A stretch of 64,000 nt of DNA from Verrucomicrobiota bacterium (GCA_017305195.1 JAFKMU010000047.1:124001-188000), one strand, 5' to 3'; shown: positions 18,549 to 27,721, counted from the stretch's first letter. Notes: generated by a model not told the origin, from the letters alone. Program-made: numbers and translations.

Positions 18549-21058
18549 TTGGCGGGAGGTGTGTCCGATACGGTACGGAATCCCAGCGCCTCGTCATTCT
18601 GAATTTCACTCAATTTCAGCACACGACGAGTCAGCTTGTAATCCGGGGTGCGCCAGTTGCCGCCGCGAATCACCGGAACCTTCTGGCTCGGCAGCATGGG
18701 ATCAGCATCGAAGGTCGCCGTCCACTCCGAGACGTTTCCACCCATGCCGTAAACGTTGAAGGGGCTCTTGTCCGTCTTGACTGCAGTGACAGGGCTCCAT
18801 CCGTCCCATCCGTCCACCTCGCCGCCCTTGGCAGGATCGCGATTGGTGTCGACGCCGCTGTTGACCTTCTTGTTGTCGGGCTCGCCACCCCAGGGATAGA
18901 GAAAGCCCTGAGTGCCGCGGGCGGCCTTTTCCCACTCCTGCTCGGTCGGCAGGCGGTGGCCTTTCCACTTGGCGTAGGCGTAGGCGTCGTACCAATCCAC
19001 ACCGAAGACCGGGCTGTTCACATCGAGCTTGGCGTCATGATATTTCCCCCAGCGCTTGGCCCGGGTGTAAAACCCGGGCATCCAGCCGGTGGGCAGATCC
19101 TCGTCGGCCCATTTTTCCGGAATGTGCGATTTGCCCTTGGGCTGATCGGGGTGGTCGAACTTCGTCGCATCCTGCGGGTGCGCCTTCAGATACTCGAGGA
19201 ACTTCGCATACTGGCCGATGGTAACCTCGTACTCGTCGATGTAAAAGGTCGGCAGGTTCATCTTTTGTCCATCCTGGTAGACGAACTCCCCGGCCGGGAT
19301 CTCGATCATCTTGCTGTAATCGGTGCCCTTGGTATTCGCCCGGAAGATGAAGAACGAGACGATGCCGAGCACAGTCGCGAGCAGCGCCAGAGAGATGGCT
19401 GAGCTGACGAGCATGTTTCGGCGCTGGCGCTTCTTGGCCTCTTCGACCATGCGAATGGCCGCACGCTCCTGGGCGTCCAGCTTGTAGGCGTCCTGCGGCG
19501 CGACTTTGGGCTCAAGGGCCGTCACCGCATCGATGAGAGCCTGCCATGTCGGGAACTCCCGGGAACCGTCGGCAAGGCTGGCCGCGAGAGCACGAATGCC
19601 CAGCGCCTGAGACTGCTCGGGCAGGGCCGCGGCAAAAACCCGCCCCAGTTCGGACATCTCGCGCTTCATGTCGAAGACTGCATCCGGATGATAGGTGGCG
19701 ATGTTGGCGATGCGGGGCTTGTTTTTCTCCCCGATCAGGACGCTGTTTTCGCCGATCAGGTTGTGGGAAATCTTTTCCTTCTCGAAATAAGCCAGCACCT
19801 CGGCGGCGACCTTCATCGCCTGAATGGCTGTCATTTCATCCAGAAACTGCCCGGCCTGAATAATCTGACTCAGCGAGCGGCACGGCACGTATTCGCAGGA
19901 GTAGAAGTATGAGCCCTGGGACTGCCCCGCCTCATACACCGCGAAGATGTAAGGATGCGAGACATTGGCCTTCACACTGGCGTCGGAGATGAAGCTCTTG
20001 ACCTCCTCCTGATCGCTAGCGCGCTGGGAATCGAGAATGTAGAGACGGACCGGGCGGCCGATATTGGTCTGCTGGGCGCGATAGATGCCGCTGCGCGAAC
20101 CCTGGCCGATCTTGGCCTCGACCTGGTAGTTGCCAACGGTCGCACCCACGTATTGATCGGGGGCGAGTTCAACCTCGGAGTTATCAGCTGGCTGGGCGAT
20201 GGGCGCAGATGCTGCTGCCGGGCGCGGCCCTGCGGCGGCGGGAGAGGGCGAGGCGGCGGGGCGCAGTGCTCCGGCCTTGGCCACGGCTGCGGCGGGCTTC
20301 GCCTGCGGCGCTGCGGCGACTTTGGGAGCAGCGGAGAGCTTGGCGACCACGGGCTGGCCAGCCACGGGCGCTGCGGCCTGCGGTACAGCCGCGACCGCCT
20401 TGGGTGCGCTGGCCGTAGCTGCGACTGGTGCAGCCGCGGCGGCAACAGGCTTCGGCGTGGCAGTCGGCGTGGCAGTCGGCGTGGCAGTCGGCGTGGCGGA
20501 GACTTTGGCGACGACTGGAGCGGCTTGAGCCGCCACAGGAGCCTTGGCTCCCAGTGACGCTGCCGCAGCGGCTACAGCGCCGACTGGAGGGGCCGCCTGC
20601 GCGACAACCGGAGCGGGCTGAGCAACGACAGACGCTGGTTGAGCAACAGCCGGGGTCGGCTGCACAGGAGCTGCCACGGGCTGAGCAACGACGGGGGCCG
20701 CTTTTGGCTCCTCGTAAAAGGCGCGAATCGCTTCGTCGAGATCGTGTCCGGAAACCGGCTTGGGCAAAAACTTTGCACCGATCATGCGCGAGCCATAGTC
20801 GCTCAGATCATAGCCCGAGATGAAAACCGCCTTCATTTTCGGGAATCGCGCCTGAAGGCTCTCGCGCAAGGTGAAGCCATCCGTAGGCTGCATCACCACA
20901 TCGGTCACGAGGACGTCGACCCGCCCCTGCTGCTCGGCCCAGGCCGAGGCTTCATCCGCACTGGCGGCTACACCAGGCTGGGGCCAACCGTTCTCTGTCA
21001 ACCAACCAGCCAGCCCGGAAGCCAAACCGGGCTCGTCGTCTACGATCAAAATTTTCAT
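18545..21058 (-). CDS. receiver - pseudokinase - transmembrane - FGE-fold (SUMF1-like) fusion protein
   Basis: This 837-residue protein combines modules rarely seen together. Residues 1-115 are a CheY-like receiver with the full residue set: Asp7/Asp8, phosphoacceptor Asp53, Ser81 and Lys100. An Ala/Pro-rich linker (116-300) includes a PTAT repeat (187-203). Residues 308-520 match a Ser/Thr kinase fold (VGNYQVEAKIGQGSRSGIYRAQ) but the catalytic residues are gone: the VAIK lysine is Tyr340, HRD is SHN (431-433) and DFG is NIA (452-454). One transmembrane helix follows (549-572). Residues 584-830 are an FGE-sulfatase/SUMF1-type domain (FYIDEYEVTIGQYAKF, HRLPTEQEWEKAARGT, GMGGNVSEWT) without the catalytic cysteines of formylglycine-generating enzymes. 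Predicted topology puts receiver and pseudokinase in the cytoplasm and the FGE fold in the periplasm. Middle gene of a three-gene operon with 4-nt overlaps on both sides. Confidence 0.9.
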   Translation of the reverse strand: MKILIVDDEPGLASGLAGWLTENGWPQPGVAASADEASAWAEQQGRVDVLVTDVVMQPTDGFTLRESLQARFPKMKAVFISGYDLSDYGSRMIGAKFLPKPVSGHDLDEAIRAFYEEPKAAPVVAQPVAAPVQPTPAVAQPASVVAQPAPVVAQAAPPVGAVAAAAASLGAKAPVAAQAAPVVAKVSATPTATPTATPTATPKPVAAAAAPVAATASAPKAVAAVPQAAAPVAGQPVVAKLSAAPKVAAAPQAKPAAAVAKAGALRPAASPSPAAAGPRPAAASAPIAQPADNSEVELAPDQYVGATVGNYQVEAKIGQGSRSGIYRAQQTNIGRPVRLYILDSQRASDQEEVKSFISDASVKANVSHPYIFAVYEAGQSQGSYFYSCEYVPCRSLSQIIQAGQFLDEMTAIQAMKVAAEVLAYFEKEKISHNLIGENSVLIGEKNKPRIANIATYHPDAVFDMKREMSELGRVFAAALPEQSQALGIRALAASLADGSREFPTWQALIDAVTALEPKVAPQDAYKLDAQERAAIRMVEEAKKRQRRNMLVSSAISLALLATVLGIVSFFIFRANTKGTDYSKMIEIPAGEFVYQDGQKMNLPTFYIDEYEVTIGQYAKFLEYLKAHPQDATKFDHPDQPKGKSHIPEKWADEDLPTGWMPGFYTRAKRWGKYHDAKLDVNSPVFGVDWYDAYAYAKWKGHRLPTEQEWEKAARGTQGFLYPWGGEPDNKKVNSGVDTNRDPAKGGEVDGWDGWSPVTAVKTDKSPFNVYGMGGNVSEWTATFDADPMLPSQKVPVIRGGNWRTPDYKLTRRVLKLSEIQNDEALGFRTVSDTPPAK
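20461..20496 (-). repeat. 12-bp tandem repeat in the linker of the receiver-pseudokinase gene
   Basis: Three exact copies of CAGTCGGCGTGG, with a degenerate copy before and a partial one after, encode the PTAT repeat of the Ala/Pro-rich linker. In-frame 12-bp units would change linker length by four residues at a time. Confidence 0.85.
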
Positions 21059-22089
21059 TCGTTATCTTTCTTGAGATAGAGGGGAAGGGGGAAGTCTTTG
21101 GCGAGCTTGCCTGGGTCGGCGCGGAAATCCTGCAGTTCGTTGTTGTAGTAAATGCCCACGACATAGCCGAAGTATTTCCGGCCTGCCCCGTCGGCAGTGC
21201 CGTCCGGCATCGAATATTGAATCTCAAGAAGCTCGAAATCATTGCCTGCCCAGTCGATCGGCGGGCTGAGCCACTGGGGCACCACTTTGGATTCGGTAAG
21301 CTGGACATCCCCGTCCTCCGTCTGCTCGTAGAAGAAAACGAGGATCTTCACATCCTTGACGTTGATCGTCGATCCGGGCCGGGCTTTCACCGCCACCTTC
21401 AGTCCCTTGACTCCCATTTTGACGTCCCGGAGCCGCACATCAACGATGCCGAGAGACGAGCCGGGCTGGAGGCCGTTTTCCCGCAGTTCCTGATCGCCGC
21501 CAGACTCCAGCGGACCGGCCGAGCGCGAACGAGTCGGCGGAGCGGCCGCGATCACCTGCGACAGGCGATTCATGTCCTTTTCGATGCCGACGCGTACTTG
21601 CGGCGGCAGTCCGGGATACCGGGAGGCAACCTCAAGGGCGGCCATCGCGTCTCCGGGCTGATCCAATCCCTCAAAGGCTTTGGCCTTGAGCACGAGAAGC
21701 TTGGGGTCGCCCGGCAGGATGGCTTCGGCCTCTTCAAGGCTTTTCATTGCCAGATCGTACTCACCCACGCGCAGCTTGCTCGCTCCTTCATTGAGAAGCT
21801 CGATGGCTTGCTGGTGATCAGCCGCCGAAAGCGCGGGAACCGGAGCCGACTGCGAGGGAGGGAAATTAGCCGATGCAGGCGTCGGGGCCGCCTCGCTCAA
21901 GTCCGTATCGCGGCCCTTCTGGGCCGCCATGGCCGAGTCGGTGATCTGCTGGCCGACCATCGGGCCGAAGTGGAGAATCACCGCGAGCAACTGGACGATG
22001 GCAAGGAGTCCCAGGACAGAAATCGCGACGGTAAACGTCTTGCCCAAGGGCTGCTTGGGTAAGGGAGGATGAGGGGTGGCAGTCGACAC
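21055..22089 (-). CDS. membrane-anchored TPR protein, first gene of the pseudokinase operon
   Basis: The 344-residue product has a short cytoplasmic N-terminus rich in Pro, one transmembrane helix (about 18-42), a Pro/Ser/Ala linker and two or three TPR-like units (about 90-170, ...GASKLRVGEYDLAMKSLEEAEAILPGDPKLLVLKAKAFEGLDQ). A C-terminal beta-rich domain follows (about 205-335, LGIVDVRLRDVKMGVKGLKVAVKARPG) that I do not recognise. Topology suggests the TPR and C-terminal domain are periplasmic. The GTG start lies 8 nt after a -10-like TATTCT and has no Shine-Dalgarno sequence. The stop overlaps the next gene by 4 nt. It may act as a scaffold for the downstream FGE-fold protein (inference). 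Confidence 0.82.
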   Translation of the reverse strand: MSTATPHPPLPKQPLGKTFTVAISVLGLLAIVQLLAVILHFGPMVGQQITDSAMAAQKGRDTDLSEAAPTPASANFPPSQSAPVPALSAADHQQAIELLNEGASKLRVGEYDLAMKSLEEAEAILPGDPKLLVLKAKAFEGLDQPGDAMAALEVASRYPGLPPQVRVGIEKDMNRLSQVIAAAPPTRSRSAGPLESGGDQELRENGLQPGSSLGIVDVRLRDVKMGVKGLKVAVKARPGSTINVKDVKILVFFYEQTEDGDVQLTESKVVPQWLSPPIDWAGNDFELLEIQYSMPDGTADGAGRKYFGYVVGIYYNNELQDFRADPGKLAKDFPLPLYLKKDNE

Positions 22090-22097
22090 AGCAGGCT

Positions 22098-22124
22098 AGA
22101 ATAACATTTTTATCGCTTTTGCAA
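22098..22124 (-). promoter_or_regulatory. candidate promoter of the TPR-pseudokinase operon
   Basis: On the minus strand TTGCAA (22124-22119), a 15-nt spacer and TATTCT (22103-22098) end 8 nt before the GTG at 22089. The spacer is short, so confidence is limited. Confidence 0.35.
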
Positions 22125-22156
22125 AGCCTTGAGCATGTTTGGGGGTCGGGAACACC

Positions 22157-23254
22157 TCAGCTCCCGGGCTCCGGCGCGATGGTCACCTTGAGCGGAATGA
22201 TCTTTTCGCCACGCCAAACCTTGATGTCCACGGTATTTCCGATCGGCGTGTCGACGACCCGGGTGCGTAGATCCGAAGCATCCCGTACGGCTTTTCCCCC
22301 GTACTCGACAATCACGTCGCCCGATTCGATGCCCGCCTTCTCCGCCGGGGAGTCGGCCTGGGTCACCTGGACGAGAGCCCCGGCGATATCACCGGGCAGA
22401 TTGAGCTGGCGAACGATCATGGGCGAAAGCGGCAGGGTGGAAACACCAAACCAGGGGCGGATGAAGCGCCCATGGTCGCGGATGCTCTCAAAGACCCGCC
22501 GCACGGTATTGGCCGGAATGGAAAAGGCAATGCCCTGCGCCTGGGTCTGGGCCGGGACCATGTTGTTGATGCCGATCAGTTCGCCCCGCAGGCTGACGAG
22601 AGGGCCGCCGGAGTTGCCGCGGTTGATCGCCGCGTCGGTCTGGAAAAACTCATTGGCCGCTTCACTGGCCGCCCGGCGTCCACGGGCGCTGATGATGCCC
22701 TGGGTGACGGTCTCCTGGAGACCGAGGGGATTTCCAACGGCAAAAACCATCTGGCCGACTTTCACCTCGTCGGAGTTGCCCCAGGCGATGGGCGAGATGT
22801 TTTCCGGGGCGATTTGAAGGATGGCGATATCGGACGGAATGTCGGCCCCGAGGAACCTGGCAGGCAGCACCCGGCCGTCATTGAGCGTGACCTCGGCCGA
22901 TCCGGCCCCCTGGATCACGTGAAAATTCGTCACGATGTGTCCTTCCGGAGACACGATCACCCCCGAGCCGAGCTGCGGCGGAGTCGCCCCGGGCTGCAAG
23001 CCAAAGAGCTGCCGCAGGTACTGGATGCGGGGATTGGTCGTATCGGCGGGGATGGCCGTGATGCTGACGACGGATGGAAGGACGTGGGACACGAGGTCGG
23101 TAAACTCCCGATCCACGGTCTCCAGGGCCGTATAATGCGACACTGCGACAGGGACCCGCGCAGCCGTCGCTGCCTTCGTACGGGTAAAATAAAGCAACGA
23201 CACCGCTCCGAAGAGTAGGACAACAAAGATGAGGAATCGCAGGACGCTCTTCAT
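22157..23254 (-). CDS. HtrA/DegP-like periplasmic serine protease
   Basis: Trypsin-type protease of envelope quality control. From the ATG at 23254 the product has 365 residues: a transmembrane anchor (about 5-23), a trypsin domain with triad His112 (TNFHVIQG), Asp142 (SDIAILQ) and Ser215 (GNSGGPL), and a single C-terminal PDZ domain (about 270-360, QADSPAEKAGIESGDVIVEYGG). One PDZ and an uncleaved anchor resemble DegS more than DegP. The longer in-frame start 27 codons upstream was rejected because the hydrophobic segment would then be buried. It is separate from the adjoining ABC transporter operon, whose last gene stops 84 nt upstream of this start. Confidence 0.92.
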   Translation of the reverse strand: MKSVLRFLIFVVLLFGAVSLLYFTRTKAATAARVPVAVSHYTALETVDREFTDLVSHVLPSVVSITAIPADTTNPRIQYLRQLFGLQPGATPPQLGSGVIVSPEGHIVTNFHVIQGAGSAEVTLNDGRVLPARFLGADIPSDIAILQIAPENISPIAWGNSDEVKVGQMVFAVGNPLGLQETVTQGIISARGRRAASEAANEFFQTDAAINRGNSGGPLVSLRGELIGINNMVPAQTQAQGIAFSIPANTVRRVFESIRDHGRFIRPWFGVSTLPLSPMIVRQLNLPGDIAGALVQVTQADSPAEKAGIESGDVIVEYGGKAVRDASDLRTRVVDTPIGNTVDIKVWRGEKIIPLKVTIAPEPGS

Positions 23255-23338
23255 GGGGCGTGCCGTACTAAAGCGAGGGAAGTCCCGGGGGGGCAAGTGA
23301 AATGGAGATCGTTCCTCGCTCCCGGAGCGCGGCAAATC

Positions 23339-25033
23339 CTAGAGACGGAACATCCCGCCCAGTTTTTTCCCGAGCAGCAGATTGGCCGCAAAGACCGTGG
23401 TCGCGAGGAAAAGCATGGCCCATACGCCGAGCGCACAAGCGAGATAGGGTCCCTCGCCCAGCAGTTGATACAGCTCGAAGATGGCCTTGGTGATCGGATA
23501 GTCCTTCATTCGCTGCGCAAGGATCAGGGAGTCGCTGACCTCGAGCATGGCGAAGGAAAACGCCAGCAGGCCGCCCGCCAGGATGTTGGCGAGGATGAGA
23601 GGCAGCGTCACACGCCGCAGCGCCCGCAACGGAGATGCCCCGAGATTCTGCGCGGCCTCCTCCAGGGTCACGCTGGTCTGCTGCAAGCCGGCGGCGACAG
23701 ACCGCACGACATAGGGCAACCGCCGGACGGCGTAGGCGATGACGATGATCACCAGGGGATCGGTGACCGGGTTGAGGAATTCAAAGAGCTTCCCCGGCTG
23801 GGTCATGGCCAGATATCCGAAGGCCAGCACCAATCCCGGCACTGCCAGCGGGAGCATGGCCATGGCATCGAGGAGGTGGCGGCCCGGGAGCTTCGTCCGG
23901 GTGACGATATAAGCGATGGCAATGCCGAGCACGACATCGAGGAGGGTGGCCAGCGCCGCGTACTTGAGGCTGTTCTGGATCGAAAGAAGCGTAAGACTGT
24001 GACCCAGCGCCCCCTCGAAGTGTCCCAGCGTCCAGCTCGTCGGGAGGATCGTGCCGTACCACTGCGAGGAGAAGGCCGCCAGGATCACCCCCAGGTGAGG
24101 CAACAAGGCGAGCACGGTAACGCCCCCAAAGAACGCCGTGCATCCCCAGGCGGCCAACGGGGTCATGGGCCGGGGTCCGCCCTGGCTGGTGGCTTTGGGC
24201 ATCATTCCATGGGCGCTGTTGCCCAGCACGTACCGGCTCACGGCATAAAGAAGCACGGTGGAGACCAGCATCACGACCACCAGCGCATAGGGAAAGGGAT
24301 TCCCCGAAATGTCGCGGATGCCGTAGAAAATCTGCACCGGCGTCACGCGGGTGTACTCAAACATCAGGGGCACGCCCAGTTCGGTGAAAGCCCAGATAAA
24401 AACGATCGCGCCCCCGGCGAAAACGCCCGGCATGATAAGCGGCAGGGTGATGCGCCGGAATTTTCTCAGTCCGGTGCAGCCGAGGTTCTCCGCCGCCTCC
24501 TCCATCGCCGGATCGACATTCGACAGCGCAGCCGTGATGTTGAGAAACAGCACCGGGTAAAGGTGCAGGGCGTTCATGATGACCACGCCCCAGAATCTCC
24601 CCTGCCCCAGCCAGTCGACGGGAGAAGCCTCGCTGACGAGACCCAGGCTCTCCAGCAGGGCATTGAGCGCTCCCTGCTGGCCGAGGATCTGACGCACCCC
24701 GATCGCTCCTACGAAAGGCGGCAGGATCATGGGCACGAGCACCAGCCCGGAAAGAAGCATCCGCCCCGGAAAAAGGCAGCGATCCGCCATGAGGGCGAGC
24801 GGAAGGGCGATAAGCAGCGTCAGCACCGTGCTCACGACCGCCAGCAGGAAGGCATTGACCAATCCCTCGACATAGACCGGGTTGCGAAAAACCTCGAGGA
24901 CATAGCCCAGGGTAAAACCCTGGCCGGGCGTGAAAAACGCCCCGCGCACCGTCTCCCCGATAGGCCAGAGGAAAAAGAAGAAGAAAAACAGGATGCTGAA
25001 CCCGAAAACGGCAAATGCGGTGGAGCGGCTCAT
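23339..25033 (-). CDS. iron(III)-type ABC transporter permease (fused double permease)
   Basis: Inner-membrane channel of an iron- or phosphonate-type importer. The 564-residue product contains two tandem permease halves of about six helices each, with EAA loops EEAAENLGCTGLRKFRRITLPLIMPG (first half) and EEAAQNLGASPLRALRRVTLPLILAN (second half); both contact the ATPase. Such FbpB-type duplicated permeases are typical of ferric importers and of 2-aminoethylphosphonate systems, so substrate is uncertain. The start overlaps the binding-protein stop by 4 nt. Last gene of the ATPase, binding protein, permease operon. Confidence 0.9.
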   Translation of the reverse strand: MSRSTAFAVFGFSILFFFFFFLWPIGETVRGAFFTPGQGFTLGYVLEVFRNPVYVEGLVNAFLLAVVSTVLTLLIALPLALMADRCLFPGRMLLSGLVLVPMILPPFVGAIGVRQILGQQGALNALLESLGLVSEASPVDWLGQGRFWGVVIMNALHLYPVLFLNITAALSNVDPAMEEAAENLGCTGLRKFRRITLPLIMPGVFAGGAIVFIWAFTELGVPLMFEYTRVTPVQIFYGIRDISGNPFPYALVVVMLVSTVLLYAVSRYVLGNSAHGMMPKATSQGGPRPMTPLAAWGCTAFFGGVTVLALLPHLGVILAAFSSQWYGTILPTSWTLGHFEGALGHSLTLLSIQNSLKYAALATLLDVVLGIAIAYIVTRTKLPGRHLLDAMAMLPLAVPGLVLAFGYLAMTQPGKLFEFLNPVTDPLVIIVIAYAVRRLPYVVRSVAAGLQQTSVTLEEAAQNLGASPLRALRRVTLPLILANILAGGLLAFSFAMLEVSDSLILAQRMKDYPITKAIFELYQLLGEGPYLACALGVWAMLFLATTVFAANLLLGKKLGGMFRL

Positions 25034-26601
25034 TTTCCCTCCCGGGCAAGTTGTTCCGCCTCCCGATACTGGCGGCGGAAGGCATCGGTAAGTTCACGGG
25101 TAAGCGCGACCTCGGCGATGCGATCGGGCGAGGCAAGGGCCGGCCTGAGTTTCTCCCGGGCCAGAGCGTAGCTCACCGCGCTGACATCGTAAAACCTGGC
25201 TGTCGCACAAGGGGGAAACCCGGCGGCGATCAGCGCCTTCCACGCGGCGGCCAGTTCGTCATGGCTGTCCTGGCACATGACCCGGATAACCAGACCGATC
25301 ACGCGGAAGAGCGGCGCAGTCCAGGCGGCATGATAGGTAAAGAGCTTCGCGTCCTCGTAGGGAAACACCGTGGGATCGGAGCGAAATGCCGTGAACGCGG
25401 GAGCGTAAAGCTCCTTGCGAATCGGCAGTCGGCGGAGCGCGTATTTCGTCGGGCCGCCCGGCGTACCGACCCGGAAATTCCAGAGCTTCTGCCCCTCGAT
25501 GGAGAGAACGAAGTCGATAAACTTTTCCGCGACCTCGCGATTGGGGGCGCCGCGGATAAGCGCGATGGGGTCCACCCCGACCGAGGAGCCGCCCGACGGC
25601 GTGACGTAGACCAGGCGCGACGCGCCATCCGGCCCCGCGACGAACTCGCTTTGGAACCGCCCATAAAAGTCAATACACATCCCGATCGCGGCATCACCGG
25701 CCGCGACATCCATGGGCGCGCGGCCCGCCGCATCGGTGAAATACCGCGCATTGGCCGCGGCGGCCTGGATGAGATTGAGCCCGGCCGCCCACCCCTCGCC
25801 CAGGGGCTCTTCTCCGGCCTGCTGCATCTTCTGCTGGAGGATCATCTCAAAGGCCTTGGCGGCGGAACCGCTCTTGGAGGGATCGGTCAATGCCACCTCA
25901 TTGAAATAGACGGGATTGGCCAGATCCTCCCAGCCGGAGGGCGGAGTGGCGATGCCCAGCCGACGCAGGGAATCCGTGTTGTAGCAGATGCCGAAGGAGG
26001 AGAGGGCTGCGCCGATCCAGCGGCCCTTCGGATCATAGAACGGCTCGCCTGATACCGATTGGGGAATCGACTGCTCCGTGAACCACTCCGGATGGCGGCG
26101 CATCACGTCGCCCGCGACCAGACGGCCCGCATCGGCCTGCTGGATGAAATCGAAGGACCCTCCGCCAAACATCACATCGATCCCGATGCCGACGCCGGAA
26201 TCGAGAAAGGCGCGGCGGGCCGCCTGCGCCGGAGTGTCCCCGGCCGGGCTGTCGGCGGGCGTCACCTTCGGATTGTCAAAAGCCCCGATCACCTCGGGGG
26301 TCCAGGCGTTGCCACGGGAACGCCAGTAATTCTCAAAGGCATTATAAAACTCACTCTTGAGGTAGCGCGCGATCTCGCTGCCGCCGCCCGGGGTGCGCCA
26401 GTCGAGGCGCACGGTGCGCCCGGTGTCCTTCCGGTACTTTTCAGCGAAGGCGCGGGTGAATTCATAGCGGATCGACTCATTGTGAGGGCTGATCAAGACC
26501 AGCGTGTCCTCTGCGTCAGCCAGCAGGTTTTGCTTCGGTCGCAGCAGAAATGGCAGCGCCAGCACAGCGACGACCAGCCCGATGGCGAGGAGATTTCTCA
26601 T
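25030..26601 (-). CDS. ABC transporter substrate-binding protein (iron-type, family 1)
   Basis: Predicted periplasmic ligand-binding protein. The 523-residue product starts with an N-terminal hydrophobic segment (MRNLLAIGLVVAVLALPFLL) without a lipobox cysteine, so it is either cleaved or stays anchored. The rest is an extracellular solute-binding fold: TLVLISPHNESIRYEFTRAFAEKY, GGGSFDFIQQADAGRLV, AALSSFGICYNTDSL, GDAAIGMCIDFYGRF and a C-terminal lobe. At 523 residues it is longer than the usual 330-380 of ferric-binding proteins, with an extended C-terminus (about 420-520). It overlaps both operon neighbours by 4 nt. Confidence 0.85.
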   Translation of the reverse strand: MRNLLAIGLVVAVLALPFLLRPKQNLLADAEDTLVLISPHNESIRYEFTRAFAEKYRKDTGRTVRLDWRTPGGGSEIARYLKSEFYNAFENYWRSRGNAWTPEVIGAFDNPKVTPADSPAGDTPAQAARRAFLDSGVGIGIDVMFGGGSFDFIQQADAGRLVAGDVMRRHPEWFTEQSIPQSVSGEPFYDPKGRWIGAALSSFGICYNTDSLRRLGIATPPSGWEDLANPVYFNEVALTDPSKSGSAAKAFEMILQQKMQQAGEEPLGEGWAAGLNLIQAAAANARYFTDAAGRAPMDVAAGDAAIGMCIDFYGRFQSEFVAGPDGASRLVYVTPSGGSSVGVDPIALIRGAPNREVAEKFIDFVLSIEGQKLWNFRVGTPGGPTKYALRRLPIRKELYAPAFTAFRSDPTVFPYEDAKLFTYHAAWTAPLFRVIGLVIRVMCQDSHDELAAAWKALIAAGFPPCATARFYDVSAVSYALAREKLRPALASPDRIAEVALTRELTDAFRRQYREAEQLAREGK

Positions 26602-27662
26602 GCCCGGTCCTCAAGGGCGATAACATCCAGCGGCTCCAGGAAATACTGGCGGCCCGCGACCCGGCTGGACAGATGCGGGTTCATCTCCAGGACCTTGAGC
26701 GTCTCTCCTCCGGCGTCGAACTCATGCTGGGCCAACTCCCCGAGATAGATGGTGGAGTGCAGCGTCGCCGGGATTGCTTCCGCTTCGCTCCTGTCGGAGA
26801 TCCTCCAACTCTCGGGACGGATGGAGAGCAGCACGCTGTCACCAGCCTTTGTTTCCAGCGTCTCCACCGCATGGGCGGAGAAGCTCCCGGGCCGAGCCTC
26901 GACCCAGAGCCGGTCGTCATCCCGCGAGATCACGCGGCCTGGAAGGATATTCGTCTCGCCGATGAACTCTGCAACGAGCCTTGAGTGCGGCCTTCGGTAG
27001 ACCTCCTCCGGCCGCCCGACCTGTATGATCCTCCCCTCGGCCATCACCGCGAGGCGATCCGCGACCGAGAGGGCCTCCTTCTGGTCATGCGTCACATAGA
27101 CCGCCGTAAGGCCAAACTCCTTGCAAACGCGGCGAATCTCGGAGCGCATCTCCAGCCGGAGCCTGGCGTCGAGGTTGGACAACGGCTCGTCAAGAAGCAG
27201 AGCTCGCGGGCGCACCACCAGGGCGCGAGCCAGGGCGATCCGCTGCTGCTGGCCGCCGGAAAGCTGGCCGATTTTCCGCCCGGCATACGCCTCCATGCGC
27301 ACCGAAGCAAGAGCCTCGCGCACCCGTTTCTCGCGCTCCGTCGCCGGAACGCCCAGTTCCTCCAGCCCGAAGGCCACATTGCGGGCCACCGAGAGGTGGG
27401 GCCAGAGCGCGTAGCTTTGAAACATCATGCCGGTCCGGCGCTTGTGCGGCGGCAGCAAGGTCACATCCTCTCGATCGAAAAATACTTTCCCCGCGTCGGG
27501 GGTGACGAATCCCGCGATCGTACGGAGCAGAGTCGTCTTGCCGCAGCCGCTCGGCCCCAGAAGAAAAAAGAGCTCGCCGGGTTCGATCCGCAGCGAAACA
27601 GCGTCGAGCGCCGCCTGGCTGCCGAACCTCTTGGTCAGTGCGTCTATGGAGATCGCGATCAT
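26598..27662 (-). CDS. iron-type ABC transporter ATP-binding protein
   Basis: ATPase that powers the linked permease. The 354-residue product has Walker A GPSGCGKTT (36-44), a Q-loop (MMFQSYALWPH), signature LSGGQQQR (134-141), Walker B LLLDEPLSNLDA (about 155-166), switch YVTHDQKEA and a C-terminal TOBE domain (about 240-350). This layout is the FbpC/PotA type. It is the first gene of the operon and is divergent from the hybrid histidine kinase gene. Confidence 0.93.
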   Translation of the reverse strand: MIAISIDALTKRFGSQAALDAVSLRIEPGELFFLLGPSGCGKTTLLRTIAGFVTPDAGKVFFDREDVTLLPPHKRRTGMMFQSYALWPHLSVARNVAFGLEELGVPATEREKRVREALASVRMEAYAGRKIGQLSGGQQQRIALARALVVRPRALLLDEPLSNLDARLRLEMRSEIRRVCKEFGLTAVYVTHDQKEALSVADRLAVMAEGRIIQVGRPEEVYRRPHSRLVAEFIGETNILPGRVISRDDDRLWVEARPGSFSAHAVETLETKAGDSVLLSIRPESWRISDRSEAEAIPATLHSTIYLGELAQHEFDAGGETLKVLEMNPHLSSRVAGRQYFLEPLDVIALEDRA

Positions 27663-27721
27663 TCCATCCGGTGAGGTAGTCGAATCTGGCGCGAGTTAGA
27701 AGAGGGAAGTCATGCGAAACG

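Noticed and set aside
16245-18602. A 785-codon frame antisense to the GH63-like gene and the exported protein
   Set aside because: It crosses two real genes on the other strand and has no recognisable domain.
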